A stretch of DNA of 64,000 bases, from contig SNWL01000003.1 in the NCBI GenBank assembly GCA_004362315.1, positions 1,426,001 through 1,490,000 of the forward strand, given 5' to 3'. The stretch comes from Mycobacterium sp. BK086 (GTDB lineage: Bacteria; Actinomycetota; Actinomycetes; Mycobacteriales; Mycobacteriaceae). Shown piece by piece: positions 23,668 to 32,115 of the stretch. The notes beneath the pieces are model-generated. The model saw only the letters and a program-made list of their open reading frames with translations, made no database searches and was not told where the DNA came from. The position numbers were made by a program, and so were the translations under genes. How positions within the stretch are numbered: the stretch's first letter is position 1; every line of letters starts with the position of its first letter.

Positions 23668-24611
23668 GAGCTGATGCGCCGCTGCGCGCTGACCGATTCG
23701 ACCAACGTGCGCAGATGCGCGTTGACCGCCTCGGGGTGCTCCAGGATGGCGCAGTGCCCGCCCGGGATCTCGACCAGTTCGACCAGGTTGGGGGCGGCGT
23801 CGGCGATCTTGCGGGCCTGGCACATCGGCAGCAGCCGGTCCTTGGTGCTACCGATGACCAGGGTCGGCACCGTCAGGCCGGAGAGGTCGATATGACGCGG
23901 TCCCATCTCGTCGACCAGTGCTCGCGCCCAGGCGCCACGTCCAGCGGCAGGTGTGGCGGCGAACAGCTCGTGGATGAGGCGGGCCACCGCGGGGTCGGAT
24001 CCGGCCCCGACGGCCATCAACGCCACGAACCAGCGACTGCCCGGCTGGGCGCCGCGCACCAGGGGAGCCCCGCCGAACGTCTTGATCATCCGGCGCGCGG
24101 CAGCCGACCGGCCGCCGGCCAGCATCGCCGGAACGCGCAGCAGGTCGATTTCTTTGAGCAGGTCACCGGTGGTGGTGTTGATCAGGGCAACCGCATCGGC
24201 GCGCTGAGCCACGCGGTGCCGGTACCGGTCGGACCAGGCGCTGATCGCGATCCCGCCCATCGAATGTCCCGCGATGACGGCCCGCTCCCCTGGTCGCAGG
24301 GCGGCCGACAGGACGGCATCCAGGTCACCGGCCAGGTGGCCGAGGCTGTAGGCCGACCGGCGGGCCAGCCCGCTGCGACCGTGCCCGCGGTGGTCGTAGG
24401 CGATCACCCGGTAGTCGCGGGACAGGTCGTTGATCTGCTCGTGCCAGACCCGGATGGCGCAGGTGATGCCGTGCGCCAGCACGATCGGATAGCCGTCCTC
24501 CGGCCCGAAGACCTCCGTGTGCAGGCGGGTGCCGTCGGCGGCCTTGACCTCGACGACTTGGCTGGGCGGCAGCGCGGGGCCACTGCGAACGGCCGCATGG
24601 GACACCGACAT
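23664..24611 (-). CDS. hpx: Alpha/beta hydrolase (Rv3171c hpx-like)
   Basis: The 315-aa alpha/beta hydrolase has the nucleophile elbow GHSMGG (S117), an Asp in STKDRLLP and a His in [21 protein letters not shown] supplies the oxyanion region. M. tuberculosis Rv3171c is annotated as a non-heme haloperoxidase, but the same triad serves esterases, so the real reaction is open. I start it at ATG 24611, which follows GGGGG, rather than at the upstream codon 24647. Its position next to aofH matches Rv3170-Rv3171c. Confidence 0.86.
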   Translation of the reverse strand: MSVSHAAVRSGPALPPSQVVEVKAADGTRLHTEVFGPEDGYPIVLAHGITCAIRVWHEQINDLSRDYRVIAYDHRGHGRSGLARRSAYSLGHLAGDLDAVLSAALRPGERAVIAGHSMGGIAISAWSDRYRHRVAQRADAVALINTTTGDLLKEIDLLRVPAMLAGGRSAAARRMIKTFGGAPLVRGAQPGSRWFVALMAVGAGSDPAVARLIHELFAATPAAGRGAWARALVDEMGPRHIDLSGLTVPTLVIGSTKDRLLPMCQARKIADAAPNLVELVEIPGGHCAILEHPEAVNAHLRTLVESVSAQRRISS

Positions 24612-24734
24612 GATTCCCCCTTGGTCGGTGCGGCGACGCTGCCCCACCGGGGTTATCAGAGTAGCCGGAACAATGCTCCCGAACCGTCAGACCGCGCCCG
24701 TGGTTACCGGTCCGTGCCTCTCTAAGATGGCCCG

Positions 24735-25379
24735 GTGACCGACCACGCGTTCTCCGACGAGGAGCGCCGCGCCGTCTACCGGGTGATCAACGAACGCCGG
24801 GACATGCGCAGGTTCATCCCCGGCAGCGCGATCCCCGAGAGGGTGCTCACCCGGCTGCTGGCCGCGGCGCACGCCGCGCCCAGTGTCGGCCTGATGCAGC
24901 CGTGGCGGTTCCTGCGCATCACCGACGACGGTCTGCGACACAAGATCCACGCGCTGGTCGACGAGGAACGTCAGCAGACCGCGGTTGCCTTGGGCACCAG
25001 GTCCGCCGAATTCCTGGCGCTCAAGGTCGAAGGCATCCTCGACTGCGCCGAAGTCCTGGTGGTCGCCCTCGGCGAGGGCCGCGACGGGCATGTGTTCGGC
25101 CGGCGCACCATGCCGCACATGGATCTGGCCTCGGTGTCGTGCGCCATCCAAAACCTTTGGCTGGCTGCGCGCGCCGAAGGTCTCGGCATGGGGTGGGTAT
25201 CGATCTTCGATCCAGAGCGCCTCGGCGAGCTACTCGAGATGCCCGCCGATGCCGAGCCCGTGGCGATCCTGTGCCTTGGACCGGTACCCGATTTTCCCGA
25301 CCGTCCCGCCCTCGAGATCGACGAGTGGACGTTCGGCAGGCCGCTCGCCGAGTTCGTCAGCGAGAACCGTTGGAGCTGA
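24735..25379 (+). CDS. bluB: 5,6-dimethylbenzimidazole synthase, BluB
   Basis: The 214-aa flavin-destroying nitroreductase relative converts reduced FMN and O2 to DMB, the lower ligand of cobalamin. The BluB signature is clear: ERRAVYRVINERRDMRRF at the N-terminus with the key Asp in RRD, then HAAPSVGLMQPW, then MGWVSIFDPERL, whose Ser matches the second catalytic position. It starts at GTG 24735. The gene is single and divergent from the hydrolase. No other B12 gene lies in the window. Confidence 0.88.
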   Translation: MTDHAFSDEERRAVYRVINERRDMRRFIPGSAIPERVLTRLLAAAHAAPSVGLMQPWRFLRITDDGLRHKIHALVDEERQQTAVALGTRSAEFLALKVEGILDCAEVLVVALGEGRDGHVFGRRTMPHMDLASVSCAIQNLWLAARAEGLGMGWVSIFDPERLGELLEMPADAEPVAILCLGPVPDFPDRPALEIDEWTFGRPLAEFVSENRWS

Positions 25380-25392
25380 ACGAATTAACCTC

Positions 25393-25674
25393 TTAGCGAC
25401 CCACCGAGTAGCAACCCAGGCCCGGGATGCAGCCACTGGCCCCGCCGGGCCACGCTGATCCGCTGGGCCCGTTCGGGATTGATCCGCTGGCACCGCCCCA
25501 GCCCGCACTACCGCTCGCTCCGCCCGGAATGCCACCCGACACCCCATTCGGGCCGACCGAGCAGAGGCTGCCATCGGGGTTGACGCAGACCGGCTCGGCA
25601 CCCGCGAGCGGAGCTGCCGACACGCTGAAGAGAAGCGCCGTTGCCAGGGCGATCTTCGCCAGTGCCATGGGCAT
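25393..25674 (-). CDS. Small secreted Gly/Ser-rich protein
   Basis: The 93-aa product has a clear signal peptide (about residues 1-26, ending LAGA) and a mature region of Gly, Ser, Pro and Ala with GASGS/GPSGS-like repeats. Cysteines at 30, 38, 82 and 88 could form two disulfides that close the repeat region at both ends. Start ATG 25674 is preceded by GAGG; an ATG at 25668 is an alternative. I recognise no function. It is divergent from another small exported protein. Confidence 0.72.
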   Translation of the reverse strand: MPMALAKIALATALLFSVSAAPLAGAEPVCVNPDGSLCSVGPNGVSGGIPGGASGSAGWGGASGSIPNGPSGSAWPGGASGCIPGLGCYSVGR

Positions 25675-25746
25675 AGGTATACCTCAATCCACGCCACCGA
25701 GCCCAAATCCCATCCACACCCGTTCTGTGGGAGTAGAAACAATCCG

Positions 25747-26019
25747 ATGAAGACGACGAAGACGCTGTTCGCCGCCACGGTGGCAGCCACATCACTGTTG
25801 CTGGCGCCCGCCGCACACGCCGATATCGACGTTGGCCCCAACGTCGTCGTCGGTCCCGATGTCCAGGTCGGACCCGGAATCGCCGATCCTGAACCGGTTG
25901 GAGCGGTACCGGTCGCCGACGCCTTTGACGCCGCGGCTCAGGCCGCCGCCGGACGGCCGCCGTGCCTCGGCAACGACGGCGTGCCCTACTACACGCCGGG
26001 CGACGCACCCTGCGCCTGA
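25747..26019 (+). CDS. Small secreted protein with VGP repeats
   Basis: The 90-aa product has a signal peptide cleaved near AHA-D (residue 25). The mature part opens with a short repeat of the form D/N-V-x-V-G-P (three copies within residues 27-44). It then has an Ala-rich segment and a C-terminal domain with two cysteines (C73, C89) in PPCLGNDGVPYYTPGDAPCA, probably one disulfide. Function unknown. It shares a 72-bp promoter region with the divergent Gly/Ser-rich secreted protein. Confidence 0.72.
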   Translation: MKTTKTLFAATVAATSLLLAPAAHADIDVGPNVVVGPDVQVGPGIADPEPVGAVPVADAFDAAAQAAAGRPPCLGNDGVPYYTPGDAPCA

Positions 26020-26285
26020 GCGGTCAGCGCGAATTCCTTGCGGGCCATTATCTTTCAGTGACGTGTACCCGTCACCGCATCCTCGCTGCCTGAACACCAG
26101 CGCGCAGGCTGAGGCCGTTCATATGCGCGCAACCGCCCCCGACGTGTAGGGTCGTGTGAGGTTGACTTTCCAGCCGCGGTATTCGTCGCAGGCGTGCGGT
26201 GTGCCTTGCACCCGCAATGCGAGCCTTTCGGGCGCGTCCCACTACACGTGCACTTCCCATCTATAGCTCAATTGGAGCTCCCCGA

Positions 26286-26651
26286 ATGCCTCCCTCTATC
26301 TCTGATTCCACGACCGTCGCGCTACACCTCTCTACCGAGTGGCATAACGCCACTGATGTCTGGATTACCGCTATCGGGCACGTCGACATGTCGACTGCCG
26401 ACGATTTCAGCGACTACGTCTTTCGTCGTGCGGGTAACTGCCAGCACCTGACGCTCGATATGACCAAGGTGACGTTCTTTGACTGTGCCGGCTTCTCGGC
26501 GCTCTACCTCATAGCCGAGCGTTGCCACACGGCACACGTCACCTGGGCCGTCCATCCCGCGCACTGCGTGTCGCGCGTCGTCACGATGTGCGATCCGCTC
26601 AAGGAGCTGCCCTTGTCGACCACAGGTGAGTTCGACTCGTTCTGCGCATGA
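26286..26651 (+). CDS. STAS-domain protein (anti-sigma factor antagonist-like)
   Basis: The 121-aa protein has the STAS fold pattern: ITAIGHVDMSTADDFSDYV, then LTLDMTKVTFFDCAGFSAL. In SpoIIAA-type antagonists the motif is DSSG with the second Ser phosphorylated. Here it is DCAG, so the phosphorylation residue is Ala and the usual kinase switch should not work. I chose ATG 26286 because GGAG lies 9 nt upstream; the longer frame (from 26199) lacks a good start. A 33-codon gene follows 23 nt later. The target is unknown, probably an anti-sigma factor elsewhere. Confidence 0.75.
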   Translation: MPPSISDSTTVALHLSTEWHNATDVWITAIGHVDMSTADDFSDYVFRRAGNCQHLTLDMTKVTFFDCAGFSALYLIAERCHTAHVTWAVHPAHCVSRVVTMCDPLKELPLSTTGEFDSFCA

Positions 26652-26674
26652 ACTCCTGAAGGAAGAGACTGATC

Positions 26675-26776
26675 ATGGATCAACTGTTCTCCCACCTCGA
26701 CGAAAGCCACCCCGTCACGCTGGACGAGGAACGATCCTCGGTGCCGGTCGAAAACCCGGAGTTCTCCCACCGTTAG
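26675..26776 (+). CDS. Possible 33-aa small protein downstream of STAS gene
   Basis: This short frame starts at ATG 26675 after the purine-rich GAAGGAAGAG (SD to ATG about 8-9 nt) and ends at TAG 26774. The peptide begins MDQLFSHLDESHP and is acidic, with seven Asp/Glu residues in 33. The 23-nt gap to the STAS stop and the good ribosome site support translation with the STAS gene. It is convergent with the LuxR regulator 6 nt away. No known family. Confidence 0.5.
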   Translation: MDQLFSHLDESHPVTLDEERSSVPVENPEFSHR

Positions 26777-26782
26777 CCGCCG

Positions 26783-29404
26783 CTAGCGCGCCTCGGGATC
26801 CGCATTGCGCATGAGCTGGATCAGTTGCTCACGTTCGTTGATTCCGAGCTGCTTGTAGATCCGGTACAGGTGGCCTTCCACCGTGCGCACCGAGACCACG
26901 AGGTGTTCGGCGATCTGTCGGTTCGACCATCCGGTGGCGACCAGTGTGGCGATCTCACGCTCACGACCGCTGAGCGGCAACGGAACTCCACCGGTCGCGG
27001 TCGCGGGGGTATGCAGCCCGAAGGTGCTGACCAGCCAATGCGCCCGGGTCGACGATTGAAGCCCCGGCAACCGGCTGCCCGCCCGCCGGTGCACCAGGGC
27101 CGCAGCGGCAAAGGCGTCCGCCGCGTGCGCCGCCATCCCGAGCGATTCCCATTCCGCGGCCACTCGGTCCAGGTCGTCGCCGTCCCCGGCCACCACCGCT
27201 TGGGCGTGCTCGGCGGCGAGAGTGGCGATCGGGGTGTTCAGTTGTTCCGCAAGGGTTTTCAATCGCGCCACATCGGGTTCCATGCCGAACCGCATGCCGG
27301 TGTATAGCGCTTCCATCTCGCCGGTGGTGATGCCGGAGCGCCTGGCCGCCTCGACGGCCCGCTCGATCGCGCTGTGCGCATCGGCCATCGCCCCCGTAGC
27401 GGCGCTGTGATAGGCCCTGGCCAGCTCGAGCAGTGGCCGGAACACCTCTACCGCAGGGCTCCAAGTACTTTCGGCCACACTCAGCGCTCGCGCGGCCGCA
27501 CCGCTGTCGCCGCGCAGCACCTCGGCCTGGACGGTCCATGTCGCCACCAGGGGTACCCAACCGCCCGACAGCGTCGATACCATCGCCGACAGCGCGCGTT
27601 GCAGCCAGTCGCAGGCCGCCTGCGGGTGGCCCGCCGCGAGCTGCACCCGCCCTGCCATCGCCGCCACGATCGCTTCGGCGTGCGGGGCCCCATGGGCTCC
27701 GGCCTGCTGCCGGTCGACGATCGCCTGAGCGCCGGCGATATCTCCGTGGTTGAGTGCCGACAGCGCCTCCGACAATGAGATCGCATACTGCTGCGGCCCG
27801 GACGCACAATGCAGCGCTGCGTCATAGCCACGGCTGACCGCGGCCGCCAGGGCCTCGGGTCGCCCGCGCAAGTTCGCCGACGCGGCCGCCGGACCCGCCG
27901 CCCACAGGACCGCCACGGGCATCGCGTCCGGATCGGCGATCACCGCCGCGCTCGCGGCGTCCGCGGTGTCCAGGTCAGCGGCGTAGTAGGCGATCGACGC
28001 CTCCACCGCCAGGGCATAGCTGCGCAGCACGGGCAGCGTGACTCGGGACCGGACCGTGCCCAGTACCTCCTCGGCCATCGCACGATTGCCGCAACCGAAG
28101 AACAGGTTGGTCGCCCGCAGACATCCCCAGCGCACCAGCATGACCTCGTCGCGCGGATCGAACGTGGCCAGCAGCTCCTCAGCCTGCTCGTTGAAACCCT
28201 GCCAGGCGAGCGCGTCGGCGAGCGCGATGGCGGCCCGCAGTCCGCCGCCGTTGTCATAGGCGAAGCGCGCCAACTGTTCGGCGAGGGTCAGGCTGGACAT
28301 CGTCATCGCACTCTCGGCGGCGTCGATCACCAGGTCGATGTCCGGCGTCGCATCGCTGTTCATCATCAGCCGGGCGAGTTCGATGACCAGCCGGGGATCT
28401 CGGGCCGAACTCGGGTCCAGCTCACCGACCAGCGACCAAAATCGCTGTGCGAGAGAGGTATTGATCTGTCTCAGCCTGGCGACACCGCAGCCTCTGCGCA
28501 CCACGTCGGCCAGAACCGGATGCGCCACCTGGACCCGCATGCGTAACGGGTCGCTGATCACGTGGATGACGGAATGGCGTTCGGCATCACTGATCGCGTC
28601 GATATCACACATCGACCGCAGCGCATTCCAGTCCAGAACCTCTGCGGCTGCCACGATTTCGAGAACTTCGCGCTCGTTGGGCGGCAGGCCGCGCACCCGC
28701 GACTCGAGGAGTTGCTCGATATCCGAGCCCAGACGGGGTGAGTGTGTGAGCCGCCAGCGCCCCGTGTCGTCGGTGAGCGCGCCGTCGTCCACCGCGGTGT
28801 CCAGCAGGCCGCGTAGCAGCAGCGGACTGCCTGCGGACAATTCGTGCAGCTGGTCGACGACGGTTCCGGCAACCGGGCCGCCCAACGTCTCGGTGAGCAG
28901 CCGCGCGGTATCGCTGTGCGAGAAGGTGCCCACTTCGATCCGGCGCAGGTACTGGTCTTTCCACAGCGCGGTGATGGCGTCGGGGACCTCGGCTTCCGAG
29001 CGCATGGTGACGATCAGCGTCGCCACGCCGCGTACGGCGAGCTGATGAACAACGATCGCCGACAACGGATCGAGCAAATGAGCGTCGTCGACGACCAGCA
29101 GCAGGTTCTCCACGCTGTCCAGCGCGTCGTGCGCCGCGGCGAGCAGACGAATGGGCTCGAGCGCGCCAGGGATCTGCACGATTCCGGCGAACGCCGCCAG
29201 CGGAACTTCACGGGACGTCTGGGTACCCAGGACGAAATGCGTGGTCATCCCTCGGCCGGTGAATCGTTCAGCAACCTGGCGCGCCAGCGCGGTCTTGCCG
29301 ACTCCGGCCTCCCCGACGAAGACGACGCCGCTGAAGGACGAGTTGTCGACGGCATCGATCGACTGATGGATCTCTGCCGAGCGGGCAACGAACGGCCACT
29401 CCAA
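26783..29404 (-). CDS. Large ATP-binding LuxR-family transcriptional regulator (LAL/MalT type)
   Basis: The 873-aa regulator has three parts. The N-terminal AAA-type ATPase has Walker A GEAGVGKT (31-38) and Walker B LLLVVDDAH (101-109). A long alpha-helical TPR-like middle follows. The C-terminal LuxR helix-turn-helix spans about 805-870 (SGREREIATLVATGWSNRQIAEHLVVSVRTVEGHLYRIYKQL, read in overlapping parts). Such proteins activate transcription when a ligand or partner binds. It lies downstream of the kinase gene on the same strand with a 121-nt gap. A nearby biosynthetic operon is a plausible target, but this is inference. Confidence 0.9.
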   Translation of the reverse strand: MEWPFVARSAEIHQSIDAVDNSSFSGVVFVGEAGVGKTALARQVAERFTGRGMTTHFVLGTQTSREVPLAAFAGIVQIPGALEPIRLLAAAHDALDSVENLLLVVDDAHLLDPLSAIVVHQLAVRGVATLIVTMRSEAEVPDAITALWKDQYLRRIEVGTFSHSDTARLLTETLGGPVAGTVVDQLHELSAGSPLLLRGLLDTAVDDGALTDDTGRWRLTHSPRLGSDIEQLLESRVRGLPPNEREVLEIVAAAEVLDWNALRSMCDIDAISDAERHSVIHVISDPLRMRVQVAHPVLADVVRRGCGVARLRQINTSLAQRFWSLVGELDPSSARDPRLVIELARLMMNSDATPDIDLVIDAAESAMTMSSLTLAEQLARFAYDNGGGLRAAIALADALAWQGFNEQAEELLATFDPRDEVMLVRWGCLRATNLFFGCGNRAMAEEVLGTVRSRVTLPVLRSYALAVEASIAYYAADLDTADAASAAVIADPDAMPVAVLWAAGPAAASANLRGRPEALAAAVSRGYDAALHCASGPQQYAISLSEALSALNHGDIAGAQAIVDRQQAGAHGAPHAEAIVAAMAGRVQLAAGHPQAACDWLQRALSAMVSTLSGGWVPLVATWTVQAEVLRGDSGAAARALSVAESTWSPAVEVFRPLLELARAYHSAATGAMADAHSAIERAVEAARRSGITTGEMEALYTGMRFGMEPDVARLKTLAEQLNTPIATLAAEHAQAVVAGDGDDLDRVAAEWESLGMAAHAADAFAAAALVHRRAGSRLPGLQSSTRAHWLVSTFGLHTPATATGGVPLPLSGREREIATLVATGWSNRQIAEHLVVSVRTVEGHLYRIYKQLGINEREQLIQLMRNADPEAR

Positions 29405-29525
29405 TAGCGGGCCGCCTTCCCGTAGTACGGCTCAGCCGTGCGGCGCACGGTCCCTGTGTAGCGAGTTGATATTAGCGCCCGGATGCACGCTGACCGGGGA
29501 GTACGGACCAACGAGAACCGCCCGC

Positions 29526-30701
29526 CTAGTGCTTCTTGTCCCCTTTCCCGTGCCCCCTGGGTCCCGGGTTGTCAGCCGGCGACGGGGCCGGCGGCGGGAC
29601 AACCGGACTCGGCGGCGGCGCAACGCTCGTCGGCGGCGCCACCGGCGTGCTGGTCCCCACGGGTTGCGGCGGCGCTGTCGAGGACGACGGATCCATCGCC
29701 ATCGCGACCGCTGACACGGCAAGCGCGACCAGCACCGCGGCCGCGGACGCATAGATCCGGCCCCGACCGCGACGCGGCCGTGACGGGGGCGGCGCGAAAT
29801 AGGGTGTGGCCGGAACGGGCGGTCCCGACAGCACTTTGGTCACCGGGCGCGCCGGAACCGGAACCGGCGTCGGGACGTAACATAACGCGGTGTGGTCACC
29901 GGCCAGGGCCGCACGCATCTGTGCCGCACTATCGAAGCGCTGCACCGGGTTTCGCGTGATCGCCCGATCGATGACCGCCGCGAGCACCGGATCGACGTCA
30001 GACCGGACAGTAGCAATCGGCGGTGGCGGATTGTCCATGATCGCGCGGGCCAGCGCGGCCGGATTATCTTGTGCGAATAGACGTCTGCCCAACAACGCCT
30101 CGTACGCCATCAGCCCGACGGCGTACAGATCGTCGCCCACCGACGCGGGCGCGCCGGCGATGCGCTCAGGGCTGAGGTAGCTCATCGTCCCGACGACGAG
30201 ACCGGTCGTCGTAGTCGGCCCACCTCCGGTCTTGGCGATGCCGAAATCCGCGACCTTCATCGAGTCGCCGGGAGCCGACAGGAGGATGTTGCCGGGTTTG
30301 ATGTCGCGGTGCAGAATCCCGGCGCTGTGGGCGACCTGCAGTCCCGCCAAGACGTCGTCGAGCATGGCGCGGACGTGATACGGCGACATCGGGCCCGCGG
30401 CGATGACGTCGGCCAGCGTCTGCCCGGGCAGACGCTCCAGCACGATGAAGGGGCTGCCCTGGTGCTCGCCGAAGTCGAACACCACAACGATGTTCTGGTG
30501 CGACAACCGGGCCGCCGAGCGGGCTTCGTCTTCGAACCGGCGCCGGAAGCCTGGTTCTGCCCCCAGAGCCGGATGCAGCAGCTTCACCGCCACCGGTCGG
30601 TTGAGCCGGGTATCCCAGCCGTCGCGCACCTCGGCCATGCCGCCGCGACCCAGGATCCCGCGTAGCTCGTAGCGGTCCACGAGCATTTCGTGGCCGGTCA
30701 T
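29526..30701 (-). CDS. Membrane Ser/Thr protein kinase with Pro-rich extracytoplasmic tail
   Basis: The 391-aa Hanks-type kinase has the Gly loop GRGGMAEV (18-25), catalytic Lys K40 (VAVKLL), HRD at 131-133 (HRDIKPGNIL), DFG at 152-154 and SPE at 177-179, so it should be active. A transmembrane helix at about 316-336 is followed by an outer tail of about 55 residues rich in Pro/Ser/Thr that ends GHGKGDKKH; there is no PASTA domain. I start at ATG 30701, preceded directly by GAGGGAGGG. The ATG at 30686 is an alternative. It is divergent from the aminotransferase gene. Confidence 0.9.
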   Translation of the reverse strand: MTGHEMLVDRYELRGILGRGGMAEVRDGWDTRLNRPVAVKLLHPALGAEPGFRRRFEDEARSAARLSHQNIVVVFDFGEHQGSPFIVLERLPGQTLADVIAAGPMSPYHVRAMLDDVLAGLQVAHSAGILHRDIKPGNILLSAPGDSMKVADFGIAKTGGGPTTTTGLVVGTMSYLSPERIAGAPASVGDDLYAVGLMAYEALLGRRLFAQDNPAALARAIMDNPPPPIATVRSDVDPVLAAVIDRAITRNPVQRFDSAAQMRAALAGDHTALCYVPTPVPVPARPVTKVLSGPPVPATPYFAPPPSRPRRGRGRIYASAAAVLVALAVSAVAMAMDPSSSTAPPQPVGTSTPVAPPTSVAPPPSPVVPPPAPSPADNPGPRGHGKGDKKH

Positions 30702-30834
30702 CCCTCCCTCGTAGCCCCGAACAGAGAATCGCAAACCTCGCACACGCAGACGTGAGACACCCACGACGATCTTCGTCCGGCGGGCACAGCGCATCACCTG
30801 ATCGCTCGGTCAGGCCGCCGTTGCCCGCTAGGCT

Positions 30835-30850
30835 TTGACGCATCTGTCAA
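30835..30850. promoter_or_regulatory. Inverted repeat TTGAC-N6-GTCAA upstream of aminotransferase gene
   Basis: The sequence TTGACGCATCTGTCAA lies 54 nt before the aminotransferase ATG in the divergent region with the kinase gene. A second symmetrical element, ACCTG-N8-CAGGT, follows at 30874-30891. Either could bind a regulator; TTGAC could also act as a -35 element. Confidence 0.35.
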
Positions 30851-30903
30851 TACGCCGCCTCCACACGGGGTTGACCTGCGGACTGACAGGTGAAAGGAAC
30901 CGC

Positions 30904-32115
30904 ATGAAGTTCGCCCAGTCGAGCAGGTTGTCCAACCTGTCGCACGAAACCCCGGGGGCGATCACCGAAGAGGTGGCCCGGCTGGAATCGGGTGGACACT
31001 CAGTCTTGCGACTGGATGCGGGTGATCCCTATCAGTTCGGCTTCCAGGCACCGGCCGAGCTCGTTCGCGAGATCGCCGACACCTTGACGAATTCGGCGGG
31101 TTACACCTCGCCCAAGGGGTTGCTGTCGGCACGGCGCGCGGTCGTGCAGTACTACTCATCGCGCGGGGTCGCGGATGTCGACGTCGAGAACGTGTTCCTG
31201 GGCAACGGCGCCGCCGAATTGATCACGATGGCGATGACGGCGCTACTCGAAGACCGCGACGAAGTCCTGGTGCCCGCTCCCGACTTCCCGGTGTGGACCG
31301 CGGCGGTCAACGTCAACGGCGGTCGGGCCGTGCACTACCGGTGCGACGAGTCCTCGGACTGGTACCCCGACCTTGCGGACATCGCGGCGAAGGTGACCGC
31401 ACGAACTCGCGCGATCGTGATCATCAACCCCAACAATCCGACGGGCGCGGTGTACCCGCCCGAGGTGCTGACCGGCATCCTGGAGATCGCGCGGGAGCAC
31501 AACCTCATCGTCTGCTCGGATGAGATCTACGACAAGATCCTCTATGACGACGCCGTGCATACGGTGACCGCGGCGCTGGCGCCGGATCTGCTATGCCTGA
31601 CGTTCAACGGATTGTCCAAGGCCTACCGCTGCGCCGGTTTTCGCGCCGGCTGGCTTGCGGTGTCCGGGCCGACCGATCACGCGACCAGCTACCTCGGCGG
31701 GTTGACCACCGTGGCCGGGTTGCGTCGCTGTGCGAATGTACCTGCCCAGCAGGCGATTCGGGTCGCACTTGACGCCGATGCGTCGGGCTGCGACCTGACG
31801 TTGCCCGCCGACCGACTCCTCGCACAGCGCGACCGCGCCTGGGCGGCACTGAACGCGATACCCGGTGTCTCGTGTGTCAAGCCCAAAGGCGCGCTGTACG
31901 CCTTCCCGAAGATCGACCTGCGGCTGTATCCGATCCGCGACGACGAGCAGTTCGTCCTCGATCTGCTGCTGCAGGAGAAGATCCACATCATCCCCGGAAC
32001 GGGCCTCGGTTGGCCTGAGCCCGACCACATTCGGATCGTGACCCTGCCGCAGGCCGACGAACTGGAATCGGCCATCGAGCGCATCGGGCATTTCCTGGCG
32101 ACCTATCGCCAGTGA
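30904..32115 (+). CDS. PLP-dependent class I aminotransferase (AspC/AlaA-like)
   Basis: The 403-aa fold-type I aminotransferase has NPNNPTG at 175-181, DEIYDKIL at 206-213 and the PLP lysine K239 in NGLSKAYRCAGFRAGW. It closely resembles the mycobacterial enzyme annotated aspC (Rv0337c), which is of the alanine/aspartate-pyruvate type, and may be a paralogue. The ATG at 30904 follows GAAAGGAA. The stop directly abuts the stop of the P450 gene on the other strand. It may supply or remove a 2-oxo acid for the adjacent TPP enzyme operon; that is inference. Confidence 0.88.
   Translation: MKFAQSSRLSNLSHETPGAITEEVARLESGGHSVLRLDAGDPYQFGFQAPAELVREIADTLTNSAGYTSPKGLLSARRAVVQYYSSRGVADVDVENVFLGNGAAELITMAMTALLEDRDEVLVPAPDFPVWTAAVNVNGGRAVHYRCDESSDWYPDLADIAAKVTARTRAIVIINPNNPTGAVYPPEVLTGILEIAREHNLIVCSDEIYDKILYDDAVHTVTAALAPDLLCLTFNGLSKAYRCAGFRAGWLAVSGPTDHATSYLGGLTTVAGLRRCANVPAQQAIRVALDADASGCDLTLPADRLLAQRDRAWAALNAIPGVSCVKPKGALYAFPKIDLRLYPIRDDEQFVLDLLLQEKIHIIPGTGLGWPEPDHIRIVTLPQADELESAIERIGHFLATYRQ

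Noticed and set aside
22599-24725. 708-aa plus-strand open frame over aofH and the hydrolase
   Set aside because: It crosses two real genes in other frames, its composition is Arg/Gly/Pro-rich, and there is no recognisable motif.
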